A stretch of DNA of 64,000 nucleotides from Lepas anatifera. Its lineage: Eukaryota > Arthropoda > Thecostraca > Lepadidae. The translations under genes and the position numbers were made by a program. Below the pieces are notes generated by a model, which did not search any database, was not told where the DNA came from, and saw only the letters and a program-made list of their open reading frames with translations. The stretch spans positions 248,001 to 312,000 of the forward strand of contig JAOTON010000895.1 of assembly GCA_034440635.1 (NCBI GenBank), written 5' to 3'. Positions 55,274-64,000 of the stretch are shown in pieces; positions within the stretch are counted from its first letter, which is position 1; every line of letters begins with the position of its first letter.

Positions 55274-58200
55274 ACAGAGTACATTATAGTCAAATACGCA
55301 ATCTTCAGACAATTTGGTGAATTTTTTGACGCGTAAAATCGATCACTAGAGATATTCAGGGCTAAAAGCTGAGGCATTTACGTATTCTTACTGGTTGCAT
55401 GCGCCTGCAAAATAAAACAAGTTGAACCGTGTACGGGTAGCTTGTGTGTGATGAGACGTGAAATGACCCGGCTGTATAAAATAAATAGAACTGTTTTGAA
55501 CACTAGCTATGTAATGCTTAAGACTGCGGGGATTTGGAAATGTATCCAAGAGTATTTATGGCTCTGGTTATTGCCTTCATTATTTTCCTCCGGCTCGAGA
55601 CTCATCTCCCTCGGCAATTACAACGTCGCAGCCGATGACTCTGAAATGTTTGGCGTCTACTCTAATGTAGCGAGGCGACGCAACAGCGGAATCACATGCT
55701 TCAGAATCAGACTCAGTAGTAGCAGATGTGAAACGGAAAAACCAGACCGCCAAATTTCAGAAATAGGCCTTCCCTTTAGCAAATTAATACGGTCTACTTT
55801 TATTTCTACTTATGCCCTCAGGAATACCTTACAGAATATCATTCATTTTACAGCTTTCGCTCCTTTCTGTTCTTGGAACCTACCCTGGAACTGCAATGCA
55901 AAATCTTAGGCTGAAATTAAGCATAAGGCTGCAGAAAAAAATACCGCTGACATCTTTGAATGCTTTTTCTATACGACCCTAAAACTCAATGAAGCCATAA
56001 AACTCCTAAACTATATAGAGCTGGGCCTTGAAAGTTCGGAAAAAGCAAGGTGGATGGAGTACAGGGGTCAAACAAGTGATTAGTTTGTCACCATTGAAAA
56101 TGTCAGACTATATCGGTGTCACCAGCCAGGTTGCAAAGTGTGACATATTTTGCGTTAGAGGAATACCTATGGATACTCTTGGATCATCCCAGTTGTTGAA
56201 AAACATTGTGAGCTCAAATTAAAGGTGGCAATTTTGGGCGATTTGTTCCGTTATTGGTCTAGAGGAAACATCTCGGCTAAGTTTTGTCACTTTGCCCACC
56301 TTGGGTTGTCACCATTTAGAATGCCAAAATGGTAGGTTTTGCGACCCGTGATGGAGTACCTTATTTTATTATAGCCAGACATGTAAATTGGAAAGCTGTT
56401 AAGTTTTTGTCTCTGCAATCTCTAGTGAAAGACAATACGTTTCAGTCGAATCGTGGAACCCTGTTAAGCGGATATGCCGTATATAACACCTATTATAGTC
56501 CTCTGTCTCCACCACGTTACAGAGGCAGGCCGCTCAGCATGTCTGGCGGCAGATTAGGCCGCGCCTGTGTCCCGTCGGCTGAAGCGCCGACGGGCTCTGA
56601 ACCACGACTTACCCAGAATGGGATTTATGGATAAGTTTGTTTTGAAAGCAGCCCGAGCATTCCAATTAGGTTTGCGAGCGAGAAAATGTGGCAGCCTCTT
56701 TACTAAACGCCGCCAGTCCCTCATACTTTGCTCCCTGGTCGTACTGCACCGTTCGTTCAAACTTTCATCAGTCCACTCAGAAAGATTGGGGATTTGGGTC
56801 ATTATCCTTCATACCTTCATATACCTTCATATCCTCGTAATTTGGAGGCAAAACAGTGGTGTATATCCTTGGACTTGGCAAAATATGGTCAATATGTGAG
56901 GTGCCTAAAATACAGGATTGAGTACGGCGCCTTAAATTAGACAGACACCGGTACTGAAATATCTTTCTAGCCTAAAGTGGCCAATTTTGCTGTGTCAGTA
57001 GCAAGAAAAATGGCAATGAAAATAAGTCTGGAGAAATACTACTGGTGAGCACTGATCAACACCCGCGATAGCATATTCATTATCTGGTAGTTCCGGGAGC
57101 TCTGACAGGAGACTGCTCTCAAAGCGGGAGGACTTGATAACTGATAGATTACTTATTCAGATATTAATTCGCCAAAACAAAGATGCTCAGATTAATAATG
57201 GAATACAAAGTTAAGGTAGTAGTAATTCGCAGCAGTATAATATACTATGCGCAAATTTCTGCGTTACGCTGATAACTTGGGAATGTTTTCTGTTTCCCCA
57301 TCAAAATATAGCCCCAGCATTCAGAGATGTGTGGTTTTGAAAACATCGGTGCTAAAGAATTTCACGACCAACGCTTCATTCATAATGGATAGCGTGTTAA
57401 ATTTATAAGCAGGACTTGAAATCAACCAGAGGTCACGGAGTCCTATGGAACTCGGAGTAAATCTATTCACCTGGTTTCATTATTGTCTAGCGGAGGAGAC
57501 AGTTTAAGGGCCGCATGATTGTATATATTTTACCAACGAAGCAGTTCGTTAGTACCAATTTTATTTGGTGCTGCGGAGGATGCGTGCTGAAGACGTTGTA
57601 GCTATGCATCAATGGATACAGTCTGCATCACCAACGCCTGTGAACTCCGTTGTGCCTATACCATCAACCATTCGGCCTTGTGATCTGGACGTATGGGGAT
57701 AGGTAAAATGTTCTGTTCGGCTGTATTTCTTGAAATGTTTAGCGTTTTTTTGGAAGAAAAAAACTCCCTCCAGCAGGAATAACAATGCATGAAACTAAAT
57801 TTTTTTGTTAGGACCAAACAATTTTGTAACACATCACACATCAACTTAAATCACAACTTTGGCTTCGATTTCATGAGTTCATGGAGAAAGTGTCCATATG
57901 TCATCGCTTCTATTGTAAAGCCAGGCTTTTGTGAGCTTGATTCAGCCCTGAACTAAACTGCCGCCTCAATAGGTTTTAAAACTTTACCATTAAACGACCA
58001 AAGATCAACATCTTCCGGAAAGAAATTCATTTAAACCGATGAGTTTTGTCTGGTTGTCTTTGGTTCTCAAACATTCTGGAGACCAACTTTTGTGTTGACC
58101 AGGCGTAACTAGGCCCCAATATTGGGGGGCATTGGCGCCAACGCTGAGCAGCATTCGCAACATTTGCAGACTTTTTACTGCTCTTCTCTCCATTCACAGC

Positions 58201-59480
58201 GGACTCTTCTGGGGCACATGGTCTTTCACACGAGTCGTCAGCGGTCGTCTTCTTCCAAAGTGCTCCATCCTGGCCCCGACGACCGCATTCTGTAAAACTT
58301 GCCTGACGGAACCACGGAATTGTGAACGGATTGAAGGCGACGCCAACCAAGAGATTTTCTCGACCCAGATGACACGATTTCAGGCCAGTGTAAAACCTCT
58401 AGACGTTGTGAAAGGGTTAATTCTTTATCACTTTTCTTTTCTTGTCGCTTACAGAGCGATACTAAAATTCGTGACTAGTCTTGCCTCGGGTTAAAAGGAT
58501 ACATTAGAAGCATCTCTTTGCTCACCCATCGATTCATCTGCGATCCACCGACGCGTTAGCCCACACATTAGGCTGCGAGGCCTTTATCTCACTGCGAATA
58601 GTCGCTCACATTAAGATAGCGTTCAAAAGAAGTGCGACGTTTCCAAGGGTAGTTTTGCGCTCTGGCTAGATGATTTAGTGGTTGCAGCTTTAGGAACGAG
58701 AATAAGCCTGACCGTATGCTCAGCCGTAGCCTTTGGTCTGGTAAGAGGTCGTCACATATTTCAAGGGCTTTTTCAGTGATGAAAATCTATATTTGAGCTA
58801 GGATTTCTTTACCTTGCACCATCGTAAAATGCAGCTTGTTTATGTATGTACATACATACCCGTGACGTGAAATTGACAGGTTCATTTCTTATGGGGTGTT
58901 GTTCGTTCAATAGGACAAAGATTTATTTATAATATTGGATCAATAATTAGCTTCCTAAGAACGTCTCTGGAGAATCACTTTTTCATATATTATCAATAAA
59001 TAATATGCGGTCAACCTAGGCATCTCTTTACCATATGGTTTGACTTTCAGACACAAGGCCATACACCGGAAGCCAGGTAACAGGCGGGCTTGGCTTGTAG
59101 CTATGGTTGACTGGAAGTCAACTTTTCCTCCTCTGTCTCTCACTCATCCGCTGGGAGAGAACCACTTGATGGCCTGTGTGGAAGCTTAATTCCTGATGAA
59201 AAAAACTATTTTCTTTATAATGTAAATTCGGGACCTGCCCTCAAGGCTTCAGATTTATCTTGACTTGTACCGTTTCCTTCTTCTCGTCAAATACATCGCT
59301 AGGAGGAGGGGGAAGGGGAGATAGCTCCCTGCCCTTTAGGCGATGAAAATATTCTCTTTGAATGAAAATACCTATTTCAGATACCTATCCAGCATAAGAA
59401 GTACAACTCCCATCCTACCCTCACGCTAAGCAATACTTATTTGTGCTCAAAACCTTTTCCTCAATGCTCTAAGATTTGGA
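55274..59480. other. No recognised gene
   Basis: The longest open frames (55442-55909 plus, 155 codons; 58027-58350 minus; 58132-58494 plus) show no recognisable domain. A possible hAT-like end CAGGCGTAACTAGGCCCC lies near 58101. Nothing else can be supported. Confidence 0.4.
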
Positions 59481-59481
59481 T

Positions 59482-59535
59482 AATATAGTCTACATCATAT
59501 AGTCTACGTCATATAGTCTACGTAGTATAGTCTAA
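59482..59535. repeat. 16-bp minisatellite, about 3.5 copies
   Basis: ATATAGTCTACATC/ATATAGTCTACGTC/ATATAGTCTACGTA-type units repeat with small changes. It is short and probably neutral. Confidence 0.85.
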
Positions 59536-59878
59536 TGCAGTCTCCGTTTACGTGACATGCACGCTCTCCTCCCTCGCCTCTTCAGGGTAAGATGACTGCG
59601 GCAATGCCTCTGATGCGCCACTCGTAACAAATCAGGCTGTCCAGAAAAAATCAAAATAAAGATATGCTAGCATTCATTCCATTCCATATCTCCGAACCAC
59701 GAATATGAATCTCCCTCAAATAATTCCGAAATTATAAAAGTTCATCCTGAGGCCGCTTATACGAACTATAAGCTTACCTATTAATCTTACTCGTTGGTGT
59801 CTGGTGGTAACTCTCATGACAGGGTCTTTAGCTTGTGTTTCATAGATTGTGCTCCGTTAGTTAAAACTCCAGATGATT

Positions 59879-60043
59879 ATGGTGAAGGTTCCAGGAAGCT
59901 CACTGCGAGGCGCAGCCTCCGCCGATGCGGCGGCACGCCTGGTCCACGCAGTGGACCAGATGGTCAAGTCAGTTCTGTCGAAAAAGAACTTTGTCTTTAA
60001 CTTCCTGACGCCAAAAAGGATAGAAATGTTATGGATGGTGTAA
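59879..60043 (+). CDS. Small unrecognised open frame with an alanine-rich amphipathic segment
   Basis: ATG at 59879 to TAA at 60041-60043 encodes 54 residues. Composition is unlike the surroundings: a GC-rich centre giving L-R-G-A-A-S-A-D-A-A-A-R-L, then H-A-V-D-Q-M-V-K-S-V-L-S-K-K and F-V-F-N-F-L. This could be a helix-forming peptide or an exon fragment of a larger protein; no splice sites are convincing. I do not recognise a family. Confidence 0.2.
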   Translation: MVKVPGSSLRGAASADAAARLVHAVDQMVKSVLSKKNFVFNFLTPKRIEMLWMV

Positions 60044-60727
60044 AACATATAGTCATTTCCAGCTGTGACCCAGGTAATCCCATTTGGAGGCACTGGCTAT
60101 CACAAGACAGCAGCTATGTTACCGAGTCACTGGGTGGAAAGCCGCGGGACTTGTACCGCCAGCACTGGCTACGATTGATCACCGCACCAGAAACACGCTT
60201 GCGTCGCGCGCAAATTTAATGTATCTTTGGACCGACACGACTCCGCAGTCTTCCGACCCAGTCCACCAGATGGATGCGGTGGGCCTTCAGAGGGATGGAG
60301 GGAGGAGGGGGGCGTTTTTGTCCAGTTGTCTGCGATCGGTCATTGTTGGGCCGGCGTAATGGCCTGTCGACAACGCCGGCGCCCTGATCGAAGAGAGGAG
60401 ACAATGAATGGCGCACGCTGAAAGCCGGCCGCCCACCGCCGGAGGTGTCATCATCCAACACATCTGGGGCCTTTCACCCGGTCAGACGCGGCCACTCAGT
60501 GTCATGTATCTTCATTTTTATCGCCAAATGGCCTGTATGACCGTGCGCTTGTTACAGAGCAGCAATGTATACCTTTGGGAGGTCCACCGACTTATGTGCC
60601 AGGACGTTTTGTCAGAACTTTGACCGATGGGACAGTCTTGGGGACGCATGAACATCGCTCTACTAATTCTGTGCCTGTCATCTTGCTGAATTGTCGTACT
60701 GGGCTTTTACAAGAGAAGCAGCGCCGT

Positions 60728-60876
60728 CAGGAGCGGATCCAGGGGGCGGGGGCGCCCCCTTGGGCCAGCCGGTGCACCCGAAGGGCGCGCTCGGCTGAAA
60801 ACGCCAGCCTGCGGTTAGTGGGCGCCCCCTCCTTGGACCGAAGGCGCCCCCTGACTAAAATCCTGGATATGCGCCT
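60728..60876. mobile_element. hAT-like miniature element (149 bp)
   Basis: CAGGAGCGGATCCAGG at the left and, reversed, CAGGCGCATATCCAGG at the right form imperfect 16-bp TIRs. The body is GC-rich with repeated GGCGCCCCCT words. The flanks do not show a clear 8-bp duplication, so this copy is older than the one at 4871-5148. Confidence 0.65.
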
Positions 60877-63037
60877 GGCGACTGAAAGTTTCTGGACTTA
60901 ATTTTGTCTGAACAGTTCGCCTAAGCCCCGGAAATTTATTGCGTCTCGGAAGACACCGCATGCGAGTTGTTATTCATTCATCAATTTCAGTAAACTGGGG
61001 CCGGGTCAACGGCTGGTTTATCGTCTCTTAAACCTCTTGGGTCCGGTATTGTCACAGTGGCTTTCATTTTCTGTAACATCTGAGAAGAACTATACGACTA
61101 TAATAGTTTCAGCGCCCTCTTCGGAAGAGCGTTATGTTCAAGTGCACATTTGAGTAGCGCGCTATTGAAAGAAGAATGAAGCATATGGTGGAGGACATTG
61201 TTGAGGGTCGTTGAAGGCAAATAAGGCGAATCAAAATGCTGACTTTGGTCATTTGGTCCTTTAGTTAGACTTTGAGCCCATTACACCTGTTCATGGAGGT
61301 TTTGACCTCAAAGTCTTTGTGAATGTTATATTTACTGTGTAAGTGTAAATTGCGTTTCAATATTGAATGCCCCCGGTAGTAGCTGAACTCAGCGGGAAAG
61401 AAGATACTGGTAGTTTACCCGTTTAGGAATGTATCTAAAAGCAAAGAAATGCCAAGTTTAAAATACGTTTGCACCCTGCAGCTACCTGCTATTGGCACGG
61501 CAGATCAGCACCAATTTTTTTCCTCTGGCTGTCGATCGATTTACAAACTTGTGCAACAGAGCTATCCAAATTTCAAAAAAATGTTTTTGATTCCACATTG
61601 CCAGGTGGATTCTTGTTCCTATTGGTGTGGATGGGAATTTAAGAAAAATAATCGATCCCTATCATAAAAAGCCCACTTAGCGCAAAGCCATCACAATTGA
61701 CGTTGAATCGACAATTTTTCGTTAAAATCTCCAGTCCATCCATTTTCATATGATAATGGATAATGGATACATCGCCGAGGCGATCCAGCTGGTTCTGAAA
61801 ACAACATCCTTCTTTTCTTGTCTATCTTCGTCTTTTGGTCCCTTCTATCAACAGCATCAAGCATTCCTAGTGAAATCTGCATATCTTGGCTTTCATTTTT
61901 ATCTTCTGTATGCCTGGAATTGCAGTCCGGTCTCACATTTTGATCGTTACCACGGGAATTATCCTTTATCACACAGCCCAATGGATTGTTCATGCGCTAT
62001 ATCCCCCAGCCGGAAGCGCTTTTGCAGCATTTGACGTCGCGAAGGAAGGCCGCTCTCGGTTATCTCCTTCGAACTCTGTCCAATTAGCCAGTGATTGGTG
62101 TCACTTCGGGCTTATATTGTACGCTTCAAAGTCATATTGGACACAAAACCCTTACCACTCTCCAAACCGGGCGCAGTAAAGTACTCCACCATAAAGCAAG
62201 GCCTTGTACCGGATACAAGAAAAGGTATTGTGGGACTGGTAATGAGTCCAATTATCTTTTTTTGAAGGAGTGCAGCAACACGTATGTAAGGCACTCTTAG
62301 AGAGAAATAATGCACTTTGCTACTTAGTACGCCTTAACTTATGAAATCACACCTAGTGCGCTATTTATGCTGCGTGTATACTTATGACGTCGTCTTGGGA
62401 ATTTTATTGTGTCCCCGTTATCTATTGTGTGTAAAGAATTTTCACCAGACAAGCTTCCGATGAATTTCCTCAATATACGGCTCAAAATCAGATTTGGAAT
62501 GTTCTATTGGTTGTCCTCCGAAAGCACAGCTACCAGCCGTTGCAAGCCCTAAACAAGTCCAGTGCAACGAATGCTTCAATCAGTGGCGTTTTATTCGTCT
62601 TAAACCTTTGGGTAAGGTAAATGCCCTTACATGCCAGCTTTCTTTTGGTTGTCAATCATTATTTTGCAATGCCACATAGGAAGCCCTCGATGCCATACAC
62701 AGTAAAAAAGCTCTTTGAAATCAACTGTAGGCCCTCAGTGAGTGACATGAAATAAGGTGAGTTGGGGTTTTGAGCTCTAGGCTGCTGATTCAACGTGCAA
62801 TTTTTACTGTTTTGCACAACATGGGTTTTTGACATAGAAACCTGTGTTTTTTAAATATCCGTTTCATACCGATAGTAATGAGAATATATCAGGCAATGCG
62901 GGATGATTTTTTTTAATTTCAAAAGGTCTGTTGTGAACTCAGACTCGTGGGGGCAGCGTCTACGCTGTCCACCAGCCGTCAGTCCTCGGGCGGGTGTCAC
63001 GTGACCTGGCTCGGCTCGGGTCACTGGGCGAGCAGTC
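60877..63037. other. No recognised gene
   Basis: Unassigned open frames at 61691-61993 (minus), 61750-62034 and 61886-62179 (plus) overlap each other. The region is AT-rich until a GC-rich patch starts near 62940. Confidence 0.4.
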
Positions 63038-63094
63038 ATGGCCCGGAACCAATCGGGTGAGGGGCCGGGAGACAGTGTGGGAAAGTGTGGTCAG
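63038..63094 (+). CDS. Possible small first coding exon with a strong splice donor
   Basis: Within a GC-rich patch (about 62945-63100) that contains a CACGTGAC E-box-like word (62998), an ATG at 63038 opens 19 codons (M-A-R-N-Q-S-G-E-G-P-G-D-S-V-G-K-C-G-Q) that end exactly at CAG followed by GTGAGT (63095). A GC-rich island, an ATG and a consensus donor are what a first exon would look like, but no downstream exon can be identified before 64000. The encoded peptide is not recognised. Confidence 0.3.
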
Positions 63095-64000
63095 GTGAGT
63101 ATTTTTTCCTTACGACGTAGGCTTGTAAGTAACGTACGAATGAGATGTCAAAAGCTACCGTGAGAGATTGATGGTCACGTTCTCTGTGCATGTTGATGTG
63201 GTTAACGCTAGCATCGCCCCGGGAACGAATCCACGCCGGAATGCCACCAGCAATTGATGCCAGCGGGACATATATTTTCGCGTGAATTGAAATGACTCTG
63301 ACACCTATTGCGCCGACAAATGCTCTCTCAGGGGAGCTAGAGAGTGTTGTGACGGCCGCTCACCGACCTCCGCGCCGCACGTACGCATCCATAAACATGT
63401 TTACGATTTATGATAATGCGCCAGACCGTCAACCTCATAAGCTGTGTACGGAAGCAGTTGATGTCAGGGAGCCAGTGTTGCGTCAGAGAAAATTTGAATC
63501 TGGTTGGTCAGTCGGAGCTTAAAAATATTGATAGTTTAACCGTATGAACGTACAGGGTGCTCGTGTAAGCATGCTGGGTAGATGGGGCTGATATGAGGTT
63601 ACGTCAGAGCAACGAGTTATATCATCGGTCGTGAACCCATGCATAGCGATTTTACTGCTATAAAACGTGTTTAGTCAGACCGAGGTACACATCGTCCTCC
63701 AGAAGATATAGATTCTATTTCTACGTATGGTTGAAAAGCTTATAAGAAGGTAAGTCCTCGAACCAGCGGTGTAATGTAAAGGCCAGCTCAAACTAAGGCC
63801 ACCATAGATCTCCGAAGTTCCGACTTCTCGAATGCATTGTTGCTGCAACTGGCGGACTGAAAGGGCTCAAAAGAATCGCGATGCCATAATGACATTCGAA
63901 TAATACGCAACATGGCCTTAATATTTCATTACTTGTCCTTGACCTAGATTCAATGCCATACTGGATTTAACAAAACCATATTTCATGTCATTTGATTCTT

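Noticed and set aside
55129..55377. Minus-strand 82-codon open frame as a protein
   Set aside because: It reads through a tRNA-derived SINE; the peptide is a translation of the tRNA-like head.

Overview
This is a eukaryotic nuclear window, most likely from an arthropod and possibly a crustacean such as a barnacle. The evidence is intron-containing genes with GC-rich exons in an AT-richer background, an arthropod-style neuroligin exon, Penelope-like and non-LTR retroelements, and many short non-autonomous DNA transposons. The organism call is an inference from style. No bacterial operon, CRISPR array or prophage is visible.

Protein-coding content is sparse. On the + strand at the left end are the last two exons (1069-1244 and 3778-4291) of a trimethyllysine dioxygenase (TMLHE), with clean splice sites and a poly(A) signal; its upstream exons lie outside the window. 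At 40635-41066 (+) is the first coding exon of a neuroligin-like protein: signal peptide and start of the esterase-fold domain. Its homology passes through all three reading frames, so it is either a decayed copy or carries assembly indels. A possible small first exon with a good splice donor sits at 63038-63094. The remaining open frames are mostly unrecognised and many are chance frames or transposon fragments.

The rest is repeat landscape. An L1/Tx1-like LINE (about 16060-18467, +, 5' truncated, broken by a 43-bp tandem duplication) abuts a Penelope-like element (18567-21653) built as a large inverted repeat: two 1.09-kb arms around a 904-nt loop that holds the rest of its reverse transcriptase. 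A degenerate hammerhead-ribozyme-like motif lies in each arm. Several TTAA-bounded, piggyBac-like non-autonomous elements (30102-31031, 43142-44181, 45157-46693, 52271-53251), a related reverse copy (about 21751-22451) and another terminal-inverted-repeat (TIR) element (38009-38822) are present. Most of them, but not 45157-46693, are packed with AGGTCA/TGACCT nuclear-receptor half-sites, many in the extended TCAAGGTCA form. A textbook hAT miniature element with an 8-bp target duplication is at 4871-5148, and a TA-bounded element is at 47093-48812.

Tandem arrays: a 35-bp minisatellite with about 32 copies (25148-26270), open in all three forward frames; a 40-bp array (37420-37660); an 81-bp array with alternating A/B monomers (50625-51080); a 315-bp duplication (45451-46040); and several (TA)n/(CA)n tracts. 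tRNA-derived SINE heads or tRNA pseudogenes occur near 29407, 34781, 50000 and 55063. Nothing suggests that the genes here work together; the window is two gene edges set in transposon-rich intergenic and intronic DNA.
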